A DNA stretch of 64,000 bases from Vallitalea longa (GCF_027923465.1 NZ_BRLB01000001.1:1240001-1304000); one strand, 5' to 3'. Numbered from the stretch's first letter, positions 53,839 to 63,168 are shown. Program-made: numbers and translations. Notes: a model not told the origin generated them from the letters alone.

Positions 53839-55659
53839 ATGACCAATCTATCCCTAACCCTAGTCTTACTATTAGGGGGCTTCATAGTAGTTGCTGTTTG
53901 GTATTACAAAAGTAAAAATGAAAAATCTGATATTGAAAATTATGACGTTATAACTTTTGAGAAACTCTTAGATATTGTGAAATACACTCTGGCAGATTTA
54001 ATTAAAGAAGAAAATTATACTGGTTTTTCTGATGAAGATTTCAAAGCTTTCTATAAAAGAAAAGCTCGTATTCAACAAGCTATGAATAACTGTGTATATG
54101 GTATTGACTCCGCCAAAGTTATAGTACAAGATCTGATACGTTCAGTTATAATGGATGAATTACCTACTATTTCAGATATAAATAATGTATATGACTTCTA
54201 TTCCAGAACACTAGATCCTAGAGTTAAATTTGAAATATTATTGTATTTTTATAAAAAAAAATATGGAAAAGAAGCTCTTGGCAAATTAATCGATGAATAC
54301 AAACTAGATAGAGAAAGATTCATCATTGAAGGGAAAAAATCGCCTTCATATGCTATAACTCCTGAAGATATAGATATGATATATGCTACTAAACATTACA
54401 AACTAACCTACCCTGTACTAGTCGATTTACTTACTATACTTGTTTATCAGAAATATAAAGGTTTCGGTATTGTGGATACTTTACGTGAAATGGATATAAA
54501 TGGTTTCAACTGTGGTACATCCGGTTCTATACTTTCCAATCTCAATAAGGATGATAAGGTATTAAAAGCTCCAAGATCCGTTTGGTTATATTTTAAGGGT
54601 AAATATATCCATCTAAGATTCTTGACTTTTAACACAGAACAAGAATTGAGACGTGTCATACAGTTGATTTGTAGATATAACAATCCAGGACCTCTTACAG
54701 AAAAAAGAGGTTATCTGGTAAATACAATGTATGATAAGTCAAGGGTACTTGCCCTTCGACCTCCAGCAGCAGAATACTGGGCAGTTTTTGTTCGTAAATT
54801 CTCACTTAATGATGTATCTCTTAGAACCCTTATTGAAAAATCATATGTACATAATTCTACAATAGTGATTGAACTTCTAGAATACCTGATGATGGGACAA
54901 GTAACTTGTGGTATTACAGGACGTCAAGGTTCAGGTAAAACTACTCTGATGACTGCTTTGATAGAATTTATAGACCCAAAATATACAATACGTGTTCTGG
55001 AAATGGCACCTGAGATGTATCTTCGTGAATTATATCCAGAAAGAAATATACTCTCTGTACAAGAAACAGAATTTGTTAGCGCCTCTGAACTTCAAGACGC
55101 ACTGAAAAAATCAGATGCCGCTGTATCAATAGTAGGTGAGGTTGCAACAGACCCGATAGCTGCTCGTATGATTCAAATGGGACAAGTTGCTTCTCTATTC
55201 ACTATTTTTTCTCACCATGCCAATAGAGCTCCCGACCTTGTTAGGGCTCTTCGTAATTCCCTCGTAAATGCTGGTGGTTTTACCTCTATGGTTACAGCTG
55301 AGCAACAGGTCATAGATATAGTACGTATTGATGTTCACTTAAACTATACAACAGATGGTAAACGTTACATTGAACGTATATCAGAGATTATTAAATTAGA
55401 CGAAGGTATCCCCTACCCTAATTACAATAAAGATAATCCTTTACATTCAATGAATGCGATTACCAAAGAATATTATACACGTATCACCGACAGGCAGACA
55501 TTTACTACACGAGACATACTGAAATATGATATAGCAACAGATACATATGTTGCATTGGAATGGTTTACTCCTGAACTTACTAACTACATTATGAATTGTA
55601 TACCAAAAGATAAACGTATTGGTTTTGCTAGATTTGTCCAGGAAAACTGGGAGGTGTAA
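53839..55659 (+). CDS. tadA: TadA/CpaF-type secretion ATPase with membrane anchor
   Basis: 606-residue motor of a type II/IV-related secretion machine. An unusual N-terminal transmembrane segment (LTLVLLLGGFIVVAVWYY) precedes the usual N-terminal region. Then RQGSGKTTLMTALIEF (Walker A, near 361), VLEMAPEMYLRELYPE (Asp-box area), VSIVGEVATDPIAARMIQMG (Walker B, GEV) and FSHHANRAPDLVRALRN (His box). Family members drive pilin polymerisation or secretion through TadB/TadC. Next to the fused TadB/C gene with 6 bases between. The anchor is not typical of TadA. Confidence 0.9.
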   Translation: MTNLSLTLVLLLGGFIVVAVWYYKSKNEKSDIENYDVITFEKLLDIVKYTLADLIKEENYTGFSDEDFKAFYKRKARIQQAMNNCVYGIDSAKVIVQDLIRSVIMDELPTISDINNVYDFYSRTLDPRVKFEILLYFYKKKYGKEALGKLIDEYKLDRERFIIEGKKSPSYAITPEDIDMIYATKHYKLTYPVLVDLLTILVYQKYKGFGIVDTLREMDINGFNCGTSGSILSNLNKDDKVLKAPRSVWLYFKGKYIHLRFLTFNTEQELRRVIQLICRYNNPGPLTEKRGYLVNTMYDKSRVLALRPPAAEYWAVFVRKFSLNDVSLRTLIEKSYVHNSTIVIELLEYLMMGQVTCGITGRQGSGKTTLMTALIEFIDPKYTIRVLEMAPEMYLRELYPERNILSVQETEFVSASELQDALKKSDAAVSIVGEVATDPIAARMIQMGQVASLFTIFSHHANRAPDLVRALRNSLVNAGGFTSMVTAEQQVIDIVRIDVHLNYTTDGKRYIERISEIIKLDEGIPYPNYNKDNPLHSMNAITKEYYTRITDRQTFTTRDILKYDIATDTYVALEWFTPELTNYIMNCIPKDKRIGFARFVQENWEV

Positions 55660-55665
55660 TTAATC

Positions 55666-57651
55666 ATGAATACGATGTTATTAACTCCTATTCTTGTATG
55701 TATTCTAGGTATAGTAGCAATTGTACTAATAGTAATTAAGGACAAAAAATCTAGAGGTAAGAAAACCAAGAACTACAAATTCTATAATAAAATGTTCATA
55801 AGATACGATAACTTCTTCATAACCAGAAATGGTATCAGAAGACTATATTATAGAATAGCAGGTCTATCTGTTTACACGAAAAGAGAAATAATAGTAACTT
55901 CTGTAAGACTTTATTCCATGTCCATTGGTGTTTTCTGGGGTATCAACTTACTTGGAATCATAGTTTTCAAAGATGTCTTTACTTCTCTTCTACTATTGAT
56001 GTTTTCTTTTATCGTCAAAACAATCTTGGTAGATAAACAAATAAACCACATACACTTTAAGCTATTGCAACAATTATTAGATGCCCTATCTTCAATAAGG
56101 CAATGTTACCTTAGATTAGGAGTCATTCCTGATTCTATAGCAGAAGCTAATGTAGGTCCACTATTGAAACATGCATTTGAAGACATATACCTTATACTAA
56201 CAGCTGCAGATGGTGAAAGAAGACTTGAAGAATTCTATGCATCAACCCCATTCAAACTACTTCAGACTTTTTCAGGAGTATGTTATATACTAAACAATTC
56301 AGGTGATAGTAAACTATCAAATGGTTCATCAAACTTCATTCAAGCAATGGGCATGATGCACTCTGAAGTACAGATGGAAATACAGAGACTAACATTACAA
56401 AGAGCCAAATTTGGTGTCCTTGAATATCTTCCTGTAATTCCCCTTGTAACACTTAAATTCATAGAATCCTTTTTCATAAGTCAGATACCTGGAACTGCTA
56501 CTATATATCATGGTCCTCTAGGTTATATATCAAAAGTGTTGATATTTCTATCTTCGATTATTGGTTATATAACCATTACTAAAATCAACAGTCCTATGGT
56601 TATCAAAAAAGATGATAGAAATATAATCATTGATAAGATTATCAAGAATAAAACCTTTGAATCTATTGTGAAAGACTTTATACCAAAAAAATCAAGACCA
56701 CTCAAGAAGAAAAAATATTTGCTAGAAAAATCTATGTCAAGTAAAGACATAGTATATCTATATGCAAGCAAGTTGATATGCTCTCTTTTGGCTTTTACAT
56801 TAAGCCTATTCTTCATATATTTCTCAATAGAACTGGGAAAGGATTTTATTCTCACCAACGTCAGAGAAGTTTCTCTGGTAGCAGGTGAAAATCTAGATGA
56901 ACATGATATTGAAATAAGGCAGGAAATGGATGATGTGTACTTAAACAACCATCCTATGTTGAATACCAACAAAACTAGAGATTTTGTTAATACATATCTT
57001 CCAGAATTACAAGAATATGATAAACAAGCTCAAATAGAAAGGCTTCAATCAAAATACAAGTCATATAATAACACCTTTTTCAAATGGTGGATGATATTGA
57101 TATGTTATGCATTAGCAGTATTAGCCTGGAGAATACCTGAGCTGCTACTAAGGGCACGAATATGGTTATTAAAAACAGAAGCCGAAGAAGATGTATTACA
57201 ATTGCAGACTATAATCACTATACTCATGAATACATCTACTGACACTATGCAGACATTGTACTGGCTACAACGTCAGTCACGTGTTCATAGAAATATACTT
57301 ATAGATGCATATCATGAATACCCTTCGGACCCTGAAATGGCACTACACAAACTAAAAAGTAAAGTTACTGTACCTGAATTCAAGAGAATAGTTGATAAAT
57401 TAATACTTACAATACATCAAATATCTCTCGCTGATGCTTTCAGTGACTTGATATCTGAAAGAGAGCATCTCGTTAGAATCAGAGAAATAACACAACAAGC
57501 TACTTTAAAGAAAAAACGTTCATTTGTTAGTCCCCTATCCATGGCACCACTATTATTAACTACAGCCCTATATATATTGATGCCTTTAGGGATACTAGGC
57601 ATAAAAGAGTTCATGTATGCTCTTGAAGAATTCGGAAAACTTAAAATGTAA
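55666..57651 (+). CDS. Fused TadB/TadC-like platform protein
   Basis: 661 residues with two GspF/TadB-like halves, each with membrane helices before and after a cytoplasmic domain. First half: helices near 1-25, 85-125 and 245-300, with LLQQLLDALSSIRQCYLRLG, the helical motif of TadB-type domains. Second half: helices near 370-395, 470-490 and 625-645, with EEDVLQLQTIITILMNTSTD and LADAFSDLISEREHLVRI. In most Tad systems these are two genes. It forms the membrane platform for the TadA motor. GGGAGGTG precedes the ATG. Confidence 0.82.
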   Translation: MNTMLLTPILVCILGIVAIVLIVIKDKKSRGKKTKNYKFYNKMFIRYDNFFITRNGIRRLYYRIAGLSVYTKREIIVTSVRLYSMSIGVFWGINLLGIIVFKDVFTSLLLLMFSFIVKTILVDKQINHIHFKLLQQLLDALSSIRQCYLRLGVIPDSIAEANVGPLLKHAFEDIYLILTAADGERRLEEFYASTPFKLLQTFSGVCYILNNSGDSKLSNGSSNFIQAMGMMHSEVQMEIQRLTLQRAKFGVLEYLPVIPLVTLKFIESFFISQIPGTATIYHGPLGYISKVLIFLSSIIGYITITKINSPMVIKKDDRNIIIDKIIKNKTFESIVKDFIPKKSRPLKKKKYLLEKSMSSKDIVYLYASKLICSLLAFTLSLFFIYFSIELGKDFILTNVREVSLVAGENLDEHDIEIRQEMDDVYLNNHPMLNTNKTRDFVNTYLPELQEYDKQAQIERLQSKYKSYNNTFFKWWMILICYALAVLAWRIPELLLRARIWLLKTEAEEDVLQLQTIITILMNTSTDTMQTLYWLQRQSRVHRNILIDAYHEYPSDPEMALHKLKSKVTVPEFKRIVDKLILTIHQISLADAFSDLISEREHLVRIREITQQATLKKKRSFVSPLSMAPLLLTTALYILMPLGILGIKEFMYALEEFGKLKM

Positions 57652-57665
57652 GGAGGCACAAAAAG

Positions 57666-58217
57666 ATGAAATGCAGTACAAGTATTGTGACACTATCTCC
57701 TAATCGAGAAATATATAGAGAAATAAAAAATGAGACTTTTTATCTTTCAAAAGTTATAATGCAGGGCATTGAAATACCTGCTGTAGGTTCTGAACATATT
57801 CTTGGTAATCTCCAAGGACGTGTGGAAGTAAAATATTATCTTCGTTCAGAGACAATTAAAGATAACAAACTTTTTACTTTTATGAATATAATCACTGCAA
57901 AACAGGTCATGGATGATAGTCCTGAAACCAATTGTATTCAAGTTGGAGGTTATGTTGTTAAAACAAAAGGCCTATTAATAAAAAGTAACACTTGTCTAGA
58001 AGTCTTACCTTTTATAGTGAAATATAAATCTTATGACGGTAATTACAATGTAGCACACTGTGTTGCTAAAGGAGCTAAAGCTAGAGAACTAGCTAAGATT
58101 AAAAAAGGTGATATCGTCGAGGTCACAGGAAAATTCAAAAAAGAACACAACACACTAGAAATACTAGTTGAAGAAGTAGATTTTTACAGATCTTATAATA
58201 AATTAAAAATCAGCTAA
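57666..58217 (+). CDS. OB-fold (SSB-like) protein in the Tad-like operon
   Basis: 183 residues. From about residue 95 the pattern QVGGYVVKTKGLLIKSN, VLPFIVKYKSYDGN, HCVAKGAKARELAKIKKGD and IVEVTGKFKKEHNTLEIL looks like an OB-fold of the single-stranded DNA-binding type. The N-terminal half is a different strand-rich domain. SSB-like proteins are found with natural-transformation pili, so it could bind incoming DNA, or the fold may serve another purpose. No Sec signal. AAGGAGG precedes the ATG. Confidence 0.5.
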   Translation: MKCSTSIVTLSPNREIYREIKNETFYLSKVIMQGIEIPAVGSEHILGNLQGRVEVKYYLRSETIKDNKLFTFMNIITAKQVMDDSPETNCIQVGGYVVKTKGLLIKSNTCLEVLPFIVKYKSYDGNYNVAHCVAKGAKARELAKIKKGDIVEVTGKFKKEHNTLEILVEEVDFYRSYNKLKIS

Positions 58218-58257
58218 TATAAGCTCACATGCAATATCAAATAAAAAAAATGACAAG

Positions 58258-58272
58258 TGGACCAAGGGTCCA
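58258..58272 (+). promoter_or_regulatory. Hairpin just before the pilin-like gene
   Basis: TGGACC-AAG-GGTCCA, a 6-bp stem with a 3-base loop, 23 bases before the ATG at 58296. Such 5' hairpins can protect abundant mRNAs from decay. Confidence 0.5.
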
Positions 58273-58295
58273 ATGAAAAGGGAGGAATATTACTC

Positions 58296-58865
58296 ATGGA
58301 AGGTGAAATGGGTACTGGCGCAAGAATTGCCATCGCACTTATCGTTCTAGGAGTACTAATATCAGTAGTATTCACAATTTTAAGTTTTACACGTAACACA
58401 ACTAATCAAGGTATCACAACAGTTCAAAACTCACTTGAATCAATGCAACTAGCTTCATTTGACGACTATGACCAACAGATGTTATCAGGAACACAAGTAT
58501 TATCAGCACTTAAATTGTTTGAAGGAAGACCTGTTGGTATGATAGTTAGAACTGCCAAGCTAAGAGGTGATTCTATAAATTATACATCTGATGATGGTTA
58601 CAATTATGGTGCAATGTTTTCTATTTGTAAAGGCGAGAGTGAAGACTATAAAATAACTGAGGATATATCTAAAGATGATGATAGCTCTTGGTATAAGTTA
58701 GACCTAGAGACTGGCTCTTCTGGATCAATGACCTACAATATGAATTACATAGATGCCAAAAAAACTGGAACAGATGCATACATTAGACCTACCGCCAAAT
58801 TCCTTGCTGAACTCATAAAAGATTCAACAGGAACTATAGTAGGAATTTGTTTCACACAACAATAA
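58296..58865 (+). CDS. Pilin-like major subunit candidate
   Basis: 189 residues from ATG 58296 (GGGAGGAAT upstream; the frame opens earlier but without a ribosome site). Short N-terminus (MEGEMGTGARIAIALIVLG) leading into one membrane helix (IALIVLGVLISVVFTIL), then a soluble domain rich in D, S, T and Y, as in type IV and Flp-like prepilins. No TadV/PilD peptidase gene is in the window and the +5 glutamate is not seen, so processing is uncertain. The gene has its own 5' hairpin and a strong terminator behind it, as expected for a highly expressed subunit. Confidence 0.6.
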   Translation: MEGEMGTGARIAIALIVLGVLISVVFTILSFTRNTTNQGITTVQNSLESMQLASFDDYDQQMLSGTQVLSALKLFEGRPVGMIVRTAKLRGDSINYTSDDGYNYGAMFSICKGESEDYKITEDISKDDDSSWYKLDLETGSSGSMTYNMNYIDAKKTGTDAYIRPTAKFLAELIKDSTGTIVGICFTQQ

Positions 58866-58873
58866 TAAACTAA

Positions 58874-58908
58874 AGTCCTTAGATATCTGATATCTAAGGA
58901 CTTTTTTT
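58874..58908 (+). terminator. Strong intrinsic terminator after the pilin-like gene
   Basis: AGTCCTTAGATATC (58874-58887) and GATATCTAAGGACT (58889-58902) form a near-continuous hairpin followed by seven T. It would stop most transcripts after the pilin-like gene, giving it higher output than the genes that follow. Confidence 0.88.
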
Positions 58909-58936
58909 AATATTTATAGGAGGTGAACATGCATAA

Positions 58937-59374
58937 ATGGATGAATGGAGTAAGGCCATATGGATATTTGTTGAACTCATGATATCATCACTTATACTCA
59001 TATCTATGGTAGTACTTGCAAGAATGTCAGGTGATGTAGGTAGAATTCAACAAAGTGAAATAGACGCGGTAGAATCCACTAAAGAATTTCGAACTTACTT
59101 CAAATATGAAGATAATGAAGAAATGTATTCTCAAGATATAATTTCATTAATATTTGAAACAAGAGGATATCCTGAAGTATGGGTTGAAAAAGAAAAAGGT
59201 GCTAGTGATGACTTTACGTTCAAATGGAATCCCTCTATTCCAACTAACGATAAGAGATGGGATTTAACACATATATCTGAAAAAATGCTTGAATATGACA
59301 ATAAATATAAATCTTCTATAGTCAAAAATGCAAATGGAGAAATCAGTAGAATAGAGTTTAGGAGGATTGAGTAA
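58937..59374 (+). CDS. Minor pilin-like protein 1
   Basis: 145 residues with an N-terminal membrane helix (SKAIWIFVELMISSLILIS, then MVVLA) and a soluble domain with EFRTYFKYEDNEEM and EVWVEKEKGASDDF. AGGAGGTG precedes the ATG. Membrane-anchored single-helix proteins in a row after a TadB/C gene fit minor pilins (TadE/F-like) in position. No sequence family recognised. Confidence 0.6.
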   Translation: MDEWSKAIWIFVELMISSLILISMVVLARMSGDVGRIQQSEIDAVESTKEFRTYFKYEDNEEMYSQDIISLIFETRGYPEVWVEKEKGASDDFTFKWNPSIPTNDKRWDLTHISEKMLEYDNKYKSSIVKNANGEISRIEFRRIE

Positions 59375-59772
59375 TGGAAAATGAAGTTAATTCTATCATG
59401 AAACAAGCTGTTATATTAATTGTAATAGGTTTTGTTGTGAGTATCTGTTGGGTAACTGTATCCTTTGGTCAACATCTATACCGAAATTTCAACAACCAAA
59501 TAACTAATTCTTTATCCTATGCCTACTCATCTGAATTAGATTCTATAATGAATTATACTGGTGACTTGCCTGCAGCCTGTGTTTACTATGCCGCTGAAAA
59601 AAACAAAGCATCTGTTGAAAGTATTAGCGGTTACTATAGTTGGCGCGATGAATCAGGCAAGTACAAATCTCAACGTGTACGTTCAATTAAAGATCTAAAA
59701 AAATTATTTCAGCATCAAATTAACTGTACCATAACAAAAAGTACCGGAAAATACAGAATTGTTATATATTAA
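59374..59772 (+). CDS. Minor pilin-like protein 2
   Basis: 132 residues. ATG overlaps the previous stop by one base (TAATG). N-terminal membrane helix MKQAVILIVIGFVVSICWV, a stretch with small polar residues, then a soluble part (YYSWRDESGKYKSQRVRS) with two cysteines (PAACVYY, HQINCTIT) that might pair. Tight overlap implies co-translation with minor pilin-like protein 1. Confidence 0.58.
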   Translation: MENEVNSIMKQAVILIVIGFVVSICWVTVSFGQHLYRNFNNQITNSLSYAYSSELDSIMNYTGDLPAACVYYAAEKNKASVESISGYYSWRDESGKYKSQRVRSIKDLKKLFQHQINCTITKSTGKYRIVIY

Positions 59773-59785
59773 TAGGAGGTAAAAT

Positions 59786-60238
59786 ATGCATACTGACGAT
59801 ATGATTGATATTGTTACCACAATAGTAATATTAGCTATTTTCATACCTATAACTTTCAAACTTGCACAACCTTTCTATAAAGGAGAATTAGGCGGTTTTG
59901 GAATACAAATCGAAAAAACCGCATTGCAAACTCAGGGAGAACTACTACCTAATAAAATAACATTTACTCCTGATGATGTATTACTCATGTTAGCCGTACA
60001 AGATGAATATTTCCCTAAGCCAAAAGTTATTGAAATTAATGACAGTGACAGGACTGTCGGCACTGTCATTAACATAGATGATGCATTTTTTATTAATAAA
60101 GGAACTGCTTTGAAATCTGCTTTTCTTGCTCTCCCCTCTAATAAAAAAACGAATATGAAGATAAAACTTCATGTAAGAGAGTACAAAGAGGGTTATAAGG
60201 ACTATAATCTAAGAAAGTGGGTGATTAATCGTGAGTGA
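59786..60238 (+). CDS. Minor pilin-like protein 3
   Basis: 150 residues. N-terminal membrane segment (IDIVTTIVILAIFIPITF), then a soluble part with FTPDDVLLMLAVQDEYF, the most conserved-looking stretch, and a basic C-terminus. AGGAGG precedes the ATG. Its 3' end overlaps the next gene by 8 bases. Confidence 0.55.
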   Translation: MHTDDMIDIVTTIVILAIFIPITFKLAQPFYKGELGGFGIQIEKTALQTQGELLPNKITFTPDDVLLMLAVQDEYFPKPKVIEINDSDRTVGTVINIDDAFFINKGTALKSAFLALPSNKKTNMKIKLHVREYKEGYKDYNLRKWVINRE

Positions 60239-60677
60239 TTTCGTAAACAGAATCATAGGACTATTCCTAGTTTTCATACTTTTAGTTTTAGCACCACTTT
60301 TAATACAGTCATTAAGCAGAGATTTAACCATAAAAAGATCAATATTAAGTGAAATGACTAATTTTATTGACAAAGTTACAGATACTGGTCAAATAAGCGA
60401 ATTGGAAATAACTGATTTCTATACTGGTTGTTCTTCATATGGAGCTATAGTAGATGTACAGATAAAACACTATATGAGAATAATAAACCCAGATGGTAAA
60501 GGAAGTACGTATTGCACATACGTTCTTAGTGATAAGTTAACCAATTGGGATCAAGGTGATATTATAGAAGTTGATGTAAATGCTATTGATTATACTGGAG
60601 CTCAAAAAATATCTGCCTACTTTAATAAAATCTCTACACCAAAACTGAACTTTCAGCTAGCAGGGATGATAAGATAA
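60231..60677 (+). CDS. Minor pilin-like protein 4
   Basis: 148 residues from GTG 60231. N-terminal membrane helix (RIIGLFLVFILLVLAPLLI), then SRDLTIKRSILSEMTNFIDK and a soluble domain ending DYTGAQKISAYFNKISTPKL. Co-directional and overlapping with the previous gene. Function inferred from the operon. Confidence 0.55.
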   Translation: MSDFVNRIIGLFLVFILLVLAPLLIQSLSRDLTIKRSILSEMTNFIDKVTDTGQISELEITDFYTGCSSYGAIVDVQIKHYMRIINPDGKGSTYCTYVLSDKLTNWDQGDIIEVDVNAIDYTGAQKISAYFNKISTPKLNFQLAGMIR

Positions 60678-60702
60678 TACACATGTTAGGAGGTTATATA
60701 TT

Positions 60703-61677
60703 TTGAAAAGAACAGGCATAGCTATATTAATATGCTTATATTTCGTAGGCGGATTAATTATATTTTTCTTTAGATACATAGAACGAGATCTACAAGAATT
60801 TGAACAATTAAGATTATCATACGCTGTTGATTATGCTTCTGATGCAGCCATATGGGAACTTCTTAACTCAAGAGACCTCTCCATGGACTACTCAGATTTT
60901 AATTATTTGAGTGCAGACCCAAATCTTGCATTAGATACTTTCATAGATGTTTTTTCCGCCAATTATGGCATGAACTTTGATAAAAACAATTTAGATCATA
61001 TTAAAATGAATTTTATACCTGTATTTGTAGTCGCTATGTATGATGGTTACTATATGGCGACACTAAAGGTAGTAAGCAATAATCTTAATTATCCAGAAAA
61101 TGGAATATCAAATGCTGATTGGGACCTGAAATTCGGTCCTAAAATGCCTTACATATATAAAAACAATGCCACTTACGCCCTTAATATGAGCGGTGAAAGT
61201 GCTCTTAAGATAGAAGAAGATGAAAAAACTAAAGAACCTTGGCTAACTAAAATTGAAGGTCTACCTGTTGGTATCAAATCAAAAAAGGCAAACTTAAGTG
61301 AAATAAATAAAATTATCTCTGCCAACATTTCATATACAATCAATCAAATAAATGAAACCAATACTAAATGGGCTAATACATTCTATATACCTAGTAGTCT
61401 AACTACTTATTCTGGTGTTAACCCTATAGAAGGTCCTTCAGTAATAGCTCTAGTACAGAATGTTGACCTAGCGACTACTAAGCCAATCTCCTCTTTCAGT
61501 GTTGCTGGTTCTAAATTAGAGAAATCACGAATGGTAGCAGGTTATACTAGAGAAGGAATTAAATATTACTGCTATGTAGATAATCTCCCCTCTTCCATTA
61601 AAGCTGAGAACCTTTTTCCTAATGTAAAGGAAGCCGCTAAAGAGGGGTATTATTACGATGTAAGATATATGGATTGA
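60703..61677 (+). CDS. Large pilin-like or pilus-tip protein
   Basis: 324 residues from TTG 60703 (AGGAGG upstream). N-terminal membrane helix (AILICLYFVGGLIIFFF), then a charged helix (ERDLQEFEQLRLSYAVDYA) and a long soluble domain with VVAMYDGYYMATLKV and VAGYTREGIKYYCYVDNL. Being last and largest of the pilin-like row, it could be a tip adhesin as in TadG-like positions. No known family motif seen. Confidence 0.58.
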   Translation: MKRTGIAILICLYFVGGLIIFFFRYIERDLQEFEQLRLSYAVDYASDAAIWELLNSRDLSMDYSDFNYLSADPNLALDTFIDVFSANYGMNFDKNNLDHIKMNFIPVFVVAMYDGYYMATLKVVSNNLNYPENGISNADWDLKFGPKMPYIYKNNATYALNMSGESALKIEEDEKTKEPWLTKIEGLPVGIKSKKANLSEINKIISANISYTINQINETNTKWANTFYIPSSLTTYSGVNPIEGPSVIALVQNVDLATTKPISSFSVAGSKLEKSRMVAGYTREGIKYYCYVDNLPSSIKAENLFPNVKEAAKEGYYYDVRYMD

Positions 61678-62010
61678 CGTTATGTATTTAAAATATTCAA
61701 TTTTCTTATTGTATACTTTCAATAACTAAATAACTAATTACATACAATTAAAGATAAAATACCATTATATATTTTTAATGGTATATATTTGAAACAATGT
61801 ATTTAATATGATATATTATAATAAGTCCAAAAATTTAAACAATACTATACACTACCATAATTTAATTAGTACTAGGAGTTAATATTATGAGTTAATTATT
61901 ATCTACTATGTATTAGTGTTTTATAAGTGTATAAACATGATGTAAATCACCTGAATTTAATTTCAGGATAAGAATATTTTAAATCATACATTTCAGAGGA
62001 GAGGTTTTTT
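61678..62010. other. Intergenic region before the tandem SLH genes
   Basis: About 330 AT-rich bases with no gene seen. ATACCATTA / TAATGGTAT (61759-61785) is a weak terminator-like hairpin after the Tad-like operon. CCTGAA / TTCAGG (61950-61967) is a partial palindrome before the SLH gene and could be an operator. Confidence 0.4.
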
Positions 62011-63168
62011 ATGAAGAAAATAGTAACTTTATTAATGATGGTAACTTTATTAATATCAGGATTTAATATTAATGTAAATGCAGGACAATATCAACAGCAA
62101 CCATCTGACTGGGCAGCTGAAGGTGTTAATCAAGCTATTGCAGATGGTTTAGTTCCAGAGGAAATTCAGTGTGATTATAATAAACCTATAACTAGAAGAG
62201 AATTTGCTACTCTAATGGTAACTGCTATATTTACTGGTTTTAATAAATATAATGAAGGTTATCAAGAGGTTACTAAACTAGGTTGGGAATTTCGAACACT
62301 TACATTAGATAATTTCTTAGAAAAAGTTGAATCAGATATTAAATTCACTGATATAGATGATAAGTATATTGATGTCGCCAGTAGACTTGGTATTGTCAAT
62401 GGTCTGGGTGATGGAACTTTCAAACCAGATGATTATATAACCAGAGCTGAAGCAGCTGTTATGTTTACTAATTATACCCAGGATATAAGAAACGGTAACC
62501 CTGTTAGAGGAACTAAAGAATTAGAAGATTTTTATTTAGTACCAGATTGGGCAAAAGATGCTGTATCTATGGCTTATTCTGCTGATTATATAAAGGGTAC
62601 CAGAAAAGTAATCTACGGTATGGATGTTTTTGATATAAAGCAAAAGGCTTTGTTTAGTCCATTAGATAATATAACTAGAGAACAATCTATCTTAGTAGTA
62701 TCTAGATTACAAGAATATGGAGTATTCAGATGTATAGTTTTAGAAGGGTTTGTTATAATCTATATGGATGATTTATTTGGTGGATTTTTCGTAACAGATA
62801 ATGAAGTTAGAGCAAAAGCTAATACTTATGACAATAAATACGATGCTATGATTATGTACATTATGCCTGGATCATCCATGGAACTATTTAAAACCAAATA
62901 TCCATCAGGAAAATTAGGAGATTCAGTATTAGGTCCATCTACAGTAAATCAGACTCTAGATAACGAAGAGTACATTCAAAATTTTCTAGATGGGAAACAT
63001 ACCATTTATGATTTTGGAATAGTAACTGTTGAACATAATCCATCAAAAGAATATTTCTCTATTATAAAACATAATGTTGAATATGGTTATATAGTAGGTG
63101 GCTGTGATACTACCTATTATTATGATAAAGCTAATAGATTACCAGTAGAATTAATAGAAATAAGATAA
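62011..63168 (+). CDS. SLH-domain surface protein, divergent paralogue
   Basis: 385 residues with a Sec signal (MKKIVTLLMMVTLLISGF, NAG) and three SLH repeats: DWAAEGVNQAIADGLVP with PITRREFATLM; DIDDKYIDVASRLGIVNG with DYITRAEAAVMF; and PDWAKDAVSMAYSADYIKG with LDNITREQSILVVSRL. The C-terminal domain has VIIYMDDLFGGFFVTDN and TIYDFGIVTVEHN, related to the 27867/29669 proteins (YDFG and HN motifs shared). GAGGAGAGG precedes the ATG. It follows the Tad-like operon on the same strand. Confidence 0.9.
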   Translation: MKKIVTLLMMVTLLISGFNINVNAGQYQQQPSDWAAEGVNQAIADGLVPEEIQCDYNKPITRREFATLMVTAIFTGFNKYNEGYQEVTKLGWEFRTLTLDNFLEKVESDIKFTDIDDKYIDVASRLGIVNGLGDGTFKPDDYITRAEAAVMFTNYTQDIRNGNPVRGTKELEDFYLVPDWAKDAVSMAYSADYIKGTRKVIYGMDVFDIKQKALFSPLDNITREQSILVVSRLQEYGVFRCIVLEGFVIIYMDDLFGGFFVTDNEVRAKANTYDNKYDAMIMYIMPGSSMELFKTKYPSGKLGDSVLGPSTVNQTLDNEEYIQNFLDGKHTIYDFGIVTVEHNPSKEYFSIIKHNVEYGYIVGGCDTTYYYDKANRLPVELIEIR

